A stretch of 64,000 bases of DNA, from contig NZ_CP110680.1 in assembly GCF_028583725.1 (NCBI RefSeq), positions 3,720,001-3,784,000 on the forward strand, written 5' to 3'. Made by a program: the position numbers and the translations under genes. Positions 54,849 through 62,044 of the stretch are shown one piece after another. Each line of letters begins with the position of its first letter. Position 1 is the first letter of the stretch. Source of the DNA: Cellulomonas fimi (lineage in GTDB: Bacteria; Actinomycetota; Actinomycetes; Actinomycetales; Cellulomonadaceae). The notes under the pieces are model-generated. The model had not been told where the DNA came from. It made no database searches and worked only from the letters and a program-made list of their open reading frames with translations.

Positions 54849-55180
54849 CCGCGCTGCCCCCCGACGCCACCGTGACGTGGACCGCGCACGCGTTCGGGCT
54901 GAGCCCCGTCGTCACCGGCGACGCGCAGGCCGACGAGCGCACCCTGCTGGCGCTCCTCGACGACCCCGACCGGTTCGTCCTGGCGCACGTCCTGCTCACC
55001 CGCGACTCCGGGGTCCGGCACGAGACGTACCCGACGTACAACGGGCTCGCGGTCGACGTGCGCGCCGACGGGACGGTGCACGTCGACCCGGCGCAGCGCG
55101 CGCCGCTGCGCCGGCGCTGGGCGGCGTGGGCGGCCTCCGACCCCCGGCCCGACGCGCTCCCGGCGGACCCCGGCGCCTGA
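54845..55180 (+). CDS. Small acidic protein coupled to DUF4157 protein 2
   Basis: 111 residues, GTG 54845 overlapping the upstream stop (GTGA). Soluble, mixed alpha/beta, with LLALLDDPDRFVLAHVLLTR near 35-54 and YNGLAVDVRADGTVHVDPAQ near 67-86. I do not recognise a named family. Its coupling to a putative toxin-like cargo gene makes an immunity protein or loading chaperone plausible; a structural role is equally open. Last gene of the plus operon; its stop lies in the terminator hairpin. Confidence 0.65.
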   Translation: MTALPPDATVTWTAHAFGLSPVVTGDAQADERTLLALLDDPDRFVLAHVLLTRDSGVRHETYPTYNGLAVDVRADGTVHVDPAQRAPLRRRWAAWAASDPRPDALPADPGA

Positions 55181-55201
55181 CGCGACCCCGGTCGCGTCAG
55201 G
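55176..55201. terminator. Bidirectional hairpin between the two eCIS operons
   Basis: Perfect 12-bp arms CCTGACGCGACC (55176-55187) and GGTCGCGTCAGG (55190-55201) with two unpaired bases between. It includes the stop codon of the plus operon and lies 27 bases after the minus operon stop at 55229, so it can end both transcripts. No T tract. Confidence 0.7.
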
Positions 55202-55228
55202 CCGAGGCTGTCGGGCCGGCCGGACCGG

Positions 55229-56317
55229 TCAGGGCACCTGCATGCCGTACATGCGAGCGTAGTTGCGCCAGTCGAAGAGCTGCATGAACGAGTGCTCGGC
55301 GGCGTCCGCGCTCGCCTCGGCGCTCTGCGACGGCGAGATCTGGTCGCGCGACGCGTTCGACGACCCGCGCGCCGCACCCCCGCGCACCGCCGGGTCGGTC
55401 GCCGGCAGCGCCTCGCGGTGCGCGTGCTCGTCGGACGCGGGCCGGGCCCCCGCGTGGGTCATCCACCGGGCCAGCGCGTCGTGCAGCGACTCGCCCTCCC
55501 GGCTGCCGACGAAGTCGTCGCCGAACTCCGCGCCCGCGGCGTTGCTGGGGATGTCCTCGGGCGAGAAGCCGCTGCGGTACGAGTCGCCCCACTCGGTCGC
55601 CCACTGGAGGCCCTCGTTGAGCAGGCCGAGCCCTTCCGCGACGACGCTGCCGGTGGACGCCGCGTAGCTCGCGGCGGCTCCGAAGTGCCGGATGTCCACC
55701 CACCCGTACGTGTCGGTGTAGAAGTACCGGTCCGCGTTGCCGCCGTGCGCCTCGCTCAGCGCGTCGAGCACCTCGCCGGGTGAGCCCGTCTGCGCGTCGA
55801 CGAAGTCGAGCACGTGCTGCGGGTCGGTCGTGCCTGCCTGGTTGGGGGCGCGGTGCAGCGTGCGCGCCGCCGGTGGCGCAACACCCGCGCCGGCGGCCAC
55901 GGCCCCGCGCACGTCGACCGGCCCGCGCGTGGGGCCCCCGCCCGACGCACCGCGGGCCACGCCCGCCGCCACGCCCACCGCGTGCTCCTCGGCCCGCACG
56001 CCGTCGCCGCCCCGCCCCGCCGCGGCGGCACGGTTCTGCAGCGCGTGCACCACCTCGTGCGCGGTGAGCTCGAGCGACGCGCCCGGGGGGAGGCTGACGG
56101 CGTCCCCCACGGTGAACGCGTGCGCCCGCACCCGGGCGCGCGCCGCGGCACCGCCCCCCGGGTCGGCGACGCGGATCGTCGCGAGGTCGTGCCCGGCGAA
56201 GGCGCGCTCGAGCTCACGCCGGTGCGGCAGGGCACCGGCCGACGCCGACCCGACCGCCTCGGCCGCGACCTGCTCGGCGCTGCGCCGGTGCGGCTCCGCC
56301 GCCGACGACCGCGTCAT
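55229..56317 (-). CDS. DUF4157 protein 3, eCIS cargo candidate
   Basis: 362 residues, ATG 56317 overlapping the ATPase stop. DUF4157 at about 28-95, shorter than in the other two, with HEVVH (His87, Glu88, His91) and the family context FTVGDAVSLPPGASLELTA. A Gly/Ala linker follows, then a distinct C-terminal domain rich in aromatic residues (RYFYTDTYGWVDIRHFG, WATEWGDSYRSGF) and a last segment FMQLFDWRNYARMYGMQVP. The C-terminal function is unknown. Unlike the other two it is expressed with the sheath/ATPase operon. Confidence 0.78.
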   Translation of the reverse strand: MTRSSAAEPHRRSAEQVAAEAVGSASAGALPHRRELERAFAGHDLATIRVADPGGGAAARARVRAHAFTVGDAVSLPPGASLELTAHEVVHALQNRAAAAGRGGDGVRAEEHAVGVAAGVARGASGGGPTRGPVDVRGAVAAGAGVAPPAARTLHRAPNQAGTTDPQHVLDFVDAQTGSPGEVLDALSEAHGGNADRYFYTDTYGWVDIRHFGAAASYAASTGSVVAEGLGLLNEGLQWATEWGDSYRSGFSPEDIPSNAAGAEFGDDFVGSREGESLHDALARWMTHAGARPASDEHAHREALPATDPAVRGGAARGSSNASRDQISPSQSAEASADAAEHSFMQLFDWRNYARMYGMQVP

Positions 56318-58317
56318 GCCGGCCGCCGTGTGCCCGTCGCGGCGCGCTGCGCCACCCGCCCGCTCTTGCCGAGCTCCCACCGCACCGCCTGCGTCAGGTG
56401 CTCCGTGGTCAGCACACCGCCGTCGGCCGCGGCGAGGTACGCCGCCTGCAGCGCCGCCGCCGCGATCCCGCCGCCCGACAGGTCCGCCTCCGCGACGCGG
56501 GCGAGGTCGAGGCCCGACGTCGGCAGCGCGACGGGCAGCGACTGCCGCCACATCCGCAGCCGCGCCGCACGGTCCGGGTACGGGAACGCGACGACGGTCG
56601 CGAGGCGCCGGGTGAACGCGACGTCGAGGGCCGAGCGGGCGTTCGTCGTGAGGACGGCCAGCCCGCCGAACGCCTCGAGCCGCTGCAGCAGGTAGCCGAC
56701 CTCGACGTTCGCGTACCGGTCGTGCGCGTCCTTCACCTCCGAGCGCTTGCCGAACAGCGCGTCGGCCTCGTCGAACAGCAGCACCACGCCGCCGTCCTCC
56801 GCCGCGTCGAACAGCCGCGCGAGCCGCTTCTCCGTCTCCCCGAGGTACTTGTCGACGACCTGGCTGAGGTCCACGTGCACCAGGTCGAGGGCGAGCTCGT
56901 GCGCGATCACCTCGGCGGCGAACGTCTTGCCCGTCCCGGAGTCGCCCGCGAACAGGGCGGTCGTCCCGCGGCCGCGGTCGGAGGTCGCCGCGAAGCCCCA
57001 CGCGTCCAGGACCGTCGCCCGGTGGCGCACGGTCGCGACGAGCGCGCGCAGCTGCGCGAGCTGCTCGTCGGGCAGGACCAGGCGCGACCAGTCGGCGCGC
57101 GTCGTGCGGACCCGCGCCAGCCCGCCGACGTCCGTGCGCGGCCGCCTCCGGCACGCCGCCCAGACCGTGTGCCCGGCGACGACGTCCGCCGCCGCCGCGT
57201 CGACGTCGGGCAGCGCGAGGTCGAACGCGCCCGCGGCCGCCGCGACCTCCTCCGGCACGACGTGCGGCACCCCCGCCCGGTCGAGCGCCGCGTGCAGCGT
57301 CGCGGCCCGCTCGGCGACGCCGAGACGCGGGACGCGCAGCACGGGCACGTCCAGCCCGTCCAGCGACCCCGCCGCGGGCCCCGTCGAGACGGTCACGACG
57401 AGCGGCGACCCCGGCGGCAGGGAGCGGGCGACCGTCGACGCGAACCCCGGCGACGCGTCCTCGAGGTCCAGCACCCAGCCCACGTGCGCGAGCGCGGTCT
57501 CCCGCGCCGCACGCCGCAGCAGCAGCGCCAGGTCCGCCGTACCCGTCGGCAGGTCCGCCGCCGCCAGGACGCGCGGCCGCAGTCCCGCCGCCGCGCACGC
57601 CGCCGCCGCGACGAGCCGCGTCGTCCGTGGCTGCGGCCCGCGCAGCGCCACCGCGACCGTGCCCGACCCCGCGGCGAGGCGCCGCACGACGTCCTCGGCG
57701 ACCGCCGCCAGGGTGGGCGGCAGGACGTCGGGCGGCTCGACGGGGGCGCTGAGCAGCGCGAGCCGCGCGTCGACCATGTCGACCCCCACCAGGTGGTGCA
57801 CGACCCGCTCGTCCGGGACGAGGGCCGACGCGAGGACCGCGTCCGCGTCGCGGGGACGCACGAGCTCCCAGTGCCGCAACGGCGACCCGGGCGCGAGGGC
57901 GTCCCAGTGCGCGTCCGGGAGCAGCGCGAGCGCGGCACCGAAGGTCGGCGAGGCGTGGCCCGTGCGCTCGCGCAGCTCGTCCGCGACCGCCCCCACCAGC
58001 TCGGGGCCGCACGCGAGCAGCAGCGTCGCGCGCTCGAACGCCGACAGCCCGAACACGGCCGCGACCTCGTCCAGCCGACCGGGTCCGGGCGCGCCCGCCC
58101 GCACCGCCGCCAGCCGCCCGCGCGCCGGCGCCGCGTCGCGGCCGGTGACGAGCGCACGCACGACGTCCAGCTCGGCGACGAGCAGGTCGCGGTGGGGTGA
58201 CCCGCTCCCGGCGGCGCCGCCCACGCGGGCTCGGGGCGCGGTGCGGGCGTCCCCGGTCACCGCGTCGTGCGCGTCCGCGACGGCGGTGCCGGTCAGGTCG
58301 TCGACCAGGTCGCTCAC
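56314..58317 (-). CDS. eCIS AAA+ ATPase (Afp15-like)
   Basis: 667 residues, GTG 58317. C-terminal AAA+ module: Walker A GDSGTGKT near 457-464, Walker B VVLLFDEADALFG near 510, sensor-1 LTTNARSALD, arginine finger candidate FTRRLATVV. The N-terminal 400 residues are a degenerate second ATPase-like or helical region. This is the ATPase universally found in eCIS loci (Afp15/Pvc15), needed for particle assembly or cargo loading. It is not ClpV-like: one intact AAA module and no sheath-binding N-domain. Confidence 0.9.
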   Translation of the reverse strand: MSDLVDDLTGTAVADAHDAVTGDARTAPRARVGGAAGSGSPHRDLLVAELDVVRALVTGRDAAPARGRLAAVRAGAPGPGRLDEVAAVFGLSAFERATLLLACGPELVGAVADELRERTGHASPTFGAALALLPDAHWDALAPGSPLRHWELVRPRDADAVLASALVPDERVVHHLVGVDMVDARLALLSAPVEPPDVLPPTLAAVAEDVVRRLAAGSGTVAVALRGPQPRTTRLVAAAACAAAGLRPRVLAAADLPTGTADLALLLRRAARETALAHVGWVLDLEDASPGFASTVARSLPPGSPLVVTVSTGPAAGSLDGLDVPVLRVPRLGVAERAATLHAALDRAGVPHVVPEEVAAAAGAFDLALPDVDAAAADVVAGHTVWAACRRRPRTDVGGLARVRTTRADWSRLVLPDEQLAQLRALVATVRHRATVLDAWGFAATSDRGRGTTALFAGDSGTGKTFAAEVIAHELALDLVHVDLSQVVDKYLGETEKRLARLFDAAEDGGVVLLFDEADALFGKRSEVKDAHDRYANVEVGYLLQRLEAFGGLAVLTTNARSALDVAFTRRLATVVAFPYPDRAARLRMWRQSLPVALPTSGLDLARVAEADLSGGGIAAAALQAAYLAAADGGVLTTEHLTQAVRWELGKSGRVAQRAATGTRRPA

Positions 58318-59591
58318 GGCAGCGTCACCGCCGGACCGTCGTACGTGCCGGCGCTCGCGGTGGGCACCGACTCCACGCCGTCGACCGCGACCCGCACCAG
58401 CCACGTCCCCGCGGTCAGCGCGGCCTCGTCGACGTCGAGCACGGACGGCGGCACCGGGTCGGCGGGGTTCGCGGGCTCGACCAGCGGCCCGGCGGGCGGG
58501 AACGTCACCGTGACCACGCCCGGGTCGCCGGGGGCGCCGCCCGTGAGACGGCCGAACGTCACCGTCGCCCGCTGCCCCTCCCGCAGCGCGGGCGTCACGC
58601 GGACCCGGACGAGCCCCGCGGGCCGCGTCACGTTCGTGATCGTCGGGACGAGCGCGAGCGGCAGGCCGTTGGACCGGCCGCGCACGCGCTCGGGCTCGCC
58701 GCTCACCGGGTCGGCGGGCTGCACGTGGTCGACCTGCACGCGGTGCGCCCCCGCGGGGACGCGGTCCGTCACGGCGACCACGAGCCGGTCGGACCGCGCC
58801 CCGGGCTCGGGGGTCAGCCGCCGCCCGCCCAGGGTCACGGTGGTCGTGCCCTCGCCCAGCAGCCCCGATCCGACGAGCGTGAGCGTCGCGCCCGTGACGG
58901 CCGGCCCGCCGCCCGCCACCTCCACCGCCGCGAGCCGCGCCTGCGTGAAGGTCCGCACGCCGAGCGCGCGCTCCAGCACGGGCAGCGGCCGGTTCACCGG
59001 CAGGTCGGGCTCGAGCAGCACCACGGTCGCCGTGTACGCCTGCGACAGCAGGTACGGCGCACCGAGCACGCCCCACAGCTTCGAGATCTCCTCGAGCGTG
59101 AGGGGCGTCGGGCTGAGCTTGACGAGCTCCGCCTGGTCCGCGAGGTCGCTGTGGTCGAGGAACGCCGTCGCGCCGGACCCGAACTTGTCGATCGCGTCCT
59201 CGATCACGTCCTTCGTCAGCACCGGGGTCACCGCGAGCGCGAGCGTCCCGCGCGCGAGCAGCCGCTGCGGCTCGAGCGCGGCCTCGTCGCCGTACGCCGT
59301 GACGAGGTAGTGCAGGTCGAGCGCCGCCACCGGGCGGTGCGTGAGGACCCCCGACGACGAGCGCGTCGGCAGGTCCGAGAGGTTCCACGCGTGGTTCGGC
59401 GTGACCTGGTACAGGTACACGTTGAGCCCGGCGCTGTCCGAGCCGGGGGCGTCGTCGTCGACCGCCAGGTGCGACGGGTGCAGCGTCGTGACGTCCGCGC
59501 CGCCCACGGGGTCGGGCTGCCAGGACAGCGACTCGTGCAGCACGTGCCGGATCGTCGACGTGACCGCCGCGATCGCCAGGACGTTGCTCAC
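58314..59591 (-). CDS. DUF4255/Pvc16-like tail terminator with IPT/TIG-like domain
   Basis: 425 residues. DUF4255 (Pvc16_N) at about 1-200: VSNVLAIAAVTSTIRHVL, NVYLYQVTPNHAWNLSDLP, LDLHYLVTAYGDEAALEPQ. The known family caps the tube and sheath (Afp16). A TIG/Ig-like beta domain (AVTGATLTLVGSGLLGEG) and a second beta region follow. GTG 59591 was chosen for the GTGA overlap and a GGAGG eight bases upstream; GTG 59600 is too close to that site. Confidence 0.88.
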   Translation of the reverse strand: MSNVLAIAAVTSTIRHVLHESLSWQPDPVGGADVTTLHPSHLAVDDDAPGSDSAGLNVYLYQVTPNHAWNLSDLPTRSSSGVLTHRPVAALDLHYLVTAYGDEAALEPQRLLARGTLALAVTPVLTKDVIEDAIDKFGSGATAFLDHSDLADQAELVKLSPTPLTLEEISKLWGVLGAPYLLSQAYTATVVLLEPDLPVNRPLPVLERALGVRTFTQARLAAVEVAGGGPAVTGATLTLVGSGLLGEGTTTVTLGGRRLTPEPGARSDRLVVAVTDRVPAGAHRVQVDHVQPADPVSGEPERVRGRSNGLPLALVPTITNVTRPAGLVRVRVTPALREGQRATVTFGRLTGGAPGDPGVVTVTFPPAGPLVEPANPADPVPPSVLDVDEAALTAGTWLVRVAVDGVESVPTASAGTYDGPAVTLP

Positions 59592-60781
59592 CGCACCCAC
59601 CTCCGGTCCTGCTTGTCGAGGTACGCGGCGTGGTCCGGGTGCCGCGGGGCGCGGTCCGGGACGGGCGCGGCACGCGGCGGCTCCGGTGCCCGGTGCACGT
59701 CGATCCGGTCGATGTGCACGTGCACGTCGCCGTGGCCGTCCCGCACCCCCGCGAGGTCGTCGAGGCGCACGGTCGCGCGCCCGTCACCGCGCACGTCCGC
59801 GCGGCCGGGGGCGGTCGTCGGGACCACGACCAGGCGGTCCGCCTCCCGGCGCGTCAGAGCGCGCGCCTCGACGAGCGCGGCCGCGAGATGCTCCGACACG
59901 AGCCGGTCGGCCGTCACGCGCGGCGCGCCCGACGGGTCCGGCACGGGCGGCCCGACGGACGACGCGGCCCCCGCGTGTGCCGCTCCGGCCTCGGCGCCGG
60001 GCGCGTCGGATGCCGCCCCGAGCAGCGGCACCCGGGGGCTGCGTCGGGCGGCGTCGGACGGCGCGCGGTCAGCGAGGGACGGCACGGCGCCCGCACCGCT
60101 GCCGACCGCCCCACCGTCCGCGGTCCTCCCCGCGCCCGACGAGGACGCGCCCGCGGGTGGACCGCCCGGGTCCTGTCGCGCCTCACGTGGTCCGGTGTCC
60201 GTCGACGCCGCGACCGGGCCGCGGTCGTGCCCGCCCGCGACGCGCGTCGTCGCAGCACCGGGACCGGGACCGGACCGCCCGCCCGCCGGGCCCACCGTGC
60301 TGCCGTGCGCCTCCGACGACGCCCCGCCGCCGGTCAGCCACGCCGCTCTGAACTCCGCCCGCCCGGCGCCGCCGGGTCCGGCACCGCCGGACGCGCCCGC
60401 TCGCCCGGCCGAGCCGGGACCGCCGGACGCGACCGTCGCACCGGCCGGGTCGGCGACGTCGGCGTGCCCCGGTCCGCCCCCGCGCACCGGAGTCGCCGCG
60501 CCACCCGCACCGGGCGGACGCGCATCACCGACGGCACCCGCCGCACCGACCGCACCGACCGGGCCGCCCGCCGCCAGGGCGGGCGGCCGGCCCGAGACCG
60601 CCCGTGCGGGGGGCGGCTCGTCCGTCGCCGCTCCCGGCCACCCGGCCGCCCCCGGCGGCCCGGGCGCCCGTCCCCCCACGGGCCGGGCCGCGGCACGTTC
60701 GAACGGCGACGCGCGGCGCGCGGCCAGCACGGGTGCGGCACCGGCCGCCCCCGCGGCGATCCGGTCGAAGGCGTCGGGCAT
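59588..60781 (-). CDS. Long disordered eCIS protein with conserved C-terminal VHVHIDRIDV motif
   Basis: 397 residues. Residues 1-270 are nearly all Gly/Ala/Pro/Ser/Arg, with no predicted fold. Residues 280-345 look ordered (TADRLVSEHLAAALVEARAL), then DVHVHIDRIDVHRAPEP near 358-374. That short beta motif recurs at the C-termini of uncharacterised eCIS and phage-tail proteins. No obvious tape measure exists elsewhere in the locus; this protein may play that part, but its composition is unlike the usual helical tape measures. Overlaps the Pvc16-like gene. Confidence 0.7.
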   Translation of the reverse strand: MPDAFDRIAAGAAGAAPVLAARRASPFERAAARPVGGRAPGPPGAAGWPGAATDEPPPARAVSGRPPALAAGGPVGAVGAAGAVGDARPPGAGGAATPVRGGGPGHADVADPAGATVASGGPGSAGRAGASGGAGPGGAGRAEFRAAWLTGGGASSEAHGSTVGPAGGRSGPGPGAATTRVAGGHDRGPVAASTDTGPREARQDPGGPPAGASSSGAGRTADGGAVGSGAGAVPSLADRAPSDAARRSPRVPLLGAASDAPGAEAGAAHAGAASSVGPPVPDPSGAPRVTADRLVSEHLAAALVEARALTRREADRLVVVPTTAPGRADVRGDGRATVRLDDLAGVRDGHGDVHVHIDRIDVHRAPEPPRAAPVPDRAPRHPDHAAYLDKQDRRWVR

Positions 60782-60784
60782 CGC

Positions 60785-61507
60785 TCACCCCCGCACGAGG
60801 TCGAGGTAGGTGGCGCGCCGGGCGGGCGACAGCGCGAGGATCGCGTCCTGCGACCAGCCGTACGCGCGCGCCAGGTCGGCGACGTCGACCAGCAGGTCGC
60901 GGGCGTCGTCCCGCACCCGGGCCGCGAGCAGGGCGACGACGTCGAGCTGGGCGGCGGCGTCCGCGCCGCACGCGGGGCACGCGGTGCGCACGGTCGACGC
61001 GGCGACGCCCGCGAGCGCGTCGGCCGCGCGCTCGACCGCCGCGCGCACGGCGGGTTCGTCGCGGTCGGCGCCGGGAGGCCACGCCTCGCACCGCTCGCGG
61101 AGCGCGCGGGCGGGGTCGGGGTCGGCGAGCGCCGCGAGCACGTCGGACGTCGTGGGGGCGCGCACGACGACGGCACCCGACGGCGTGGGCACCGCGACCG
61201 ACGCCGCCGCTGCCGGGCCGACGTCGGGCCCACCCGGTCCGGCGAGCGCGTCGAGGTCGAGGTCGACGTCGAGCAGCTCGCCGCACCCGGGGCACGTCAG
61301 GACGGTCGCCAGCACGGGCCCGCACCGGGCGCGCAGCTCGGCGAGCGCCTCGGCGGCCGCGTCCCGCAGCGGCACCGCGCAGGCGTCGGGAAGGTCGGCG
61401 ACCCGGCCGCGCGCGACGAGGACGACCGCGCCCCGCGCCGCGGGGTGCACCTCGTCGAGCGCCTCCCACAGCGCGAGCGTGGCACCCGCGTCGAGGACCG
61501 CGGTCAC
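60785..61507 (-). CDS. Double-CxxC phage T4 gp26-like/tail assembly protein
   Basis: 240 residues, GTG 61507. Two cysteine pairs, TCPGCGELLDVDLD near 70 and TACPACGADAAAQLD near 174, probably bind one zinc between them. The C-terminal helix region ends AYGWSQDAILALSPARR, similar to tail-assembly proteins of contractile phages (T4 baseplate gp26/tail chaperone type). It sits between the tube gene (4 bases) and the disordered protein (3 bases). An assembly role for tube or baseplate is inferred. Confidence 0.72.
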   Translation of the reverse strand: MTAVLDAGATLALWEALDEVHPAARGAVVLVARGRVADLPDACAVPLRDAAAEALAELRARCGPVLATVLTCPGCGELLDVDLDLDALAGPGGPDVGPAAAASVAVPTPSGAVVVRAPTTSDVLAALADPDPARALRERCEAWPPGADRDEPAVRAAVERAADALAGVAASTVRTACPACGADAAAQLDVVALLAARVRDDARDLLVDVADLARAYGWSQDAILALSPARRATYLDLVRG

Positions 61508-61511
61508 GGCG

Positions 61512-62033
61512 TCACGGCTCGACGAAGGACGGCTCGGTCGGCTCGGTCACCGCGTAGTCCCGTTCCCAGCCCTCGTTCTCGAGCTTGAGCGTCTGGATGG
61601 CGACCGCGTTCGCGTTCGCGTCGAGGTCGGGCAGCGCCTGGAACTCCGACACCCAGCACCGGAACACGCGGTAGGAGATCGCGAGCTGCCCGGCCTCGTT
61701 GTAGAGCTCGATGATGACGTCCTTGCGGAAGTCCTTGAGCGACACCTCCGCGCCGAGGCCGGAGCCGAAGTTCCACACCTTGTTGGCCCACTGCTCGAAC
61801 TCGACGTCGTGCGTGACGCCGCGCTCGAGGGTGATCGCCTCGAACTCGGTGCGCCCGGGCGACTTGCGCGAGCTCGACGGGTCCCCGCCGTGCCGGTGCT
61901 TGACCACCTCGGTGGTCTTCTTGAGCGCGCCGACCTTCGACACGCCCGCGACGTACTTGCCGTCCCACTTCACCCGGAACTTGAAGTTCTTGTACGGGTC
62001 GAACCGGCCGGCGTTGACGGTGAACTCAGCCAC
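61512..62033 (-). CDS. eCIS inner tube protein (T4 gp19-like)
   Basis: 173 residues. gp19/Hcp-like tube fold: FDPYKNFKFRVKWDGKYVA at the start, VSKVGALKKTTEVVKHRHG, EAITLERGVTHDVEFEQW, and VSEFQALPDLDANANAVA near the end. It polymerises into the tube that is driven into the target. GTG 62033 has GGAGG seven bases upstream. It is the only tube gene here, while Afp/PVC have several. Confidence 0.92.
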   Translation of the reverse strand: MAEFTVNAGRFDPYKNFKFRVKWDGKYVAGVSKVGALKKTTEVVKHRHGGDPSSSRKSPGRTEFEAITLERGVTHDVEFEQWANKVWNFGSGLGAEVSLKDFRKDVIIELYNEAGQLAISYRVFRCWVSEFQALPDLDANANAVAIQTLKLENEGWERDYAVTEPTEPSFVEP

Positions 62034-62044
62034 GGGGTCGCCTC

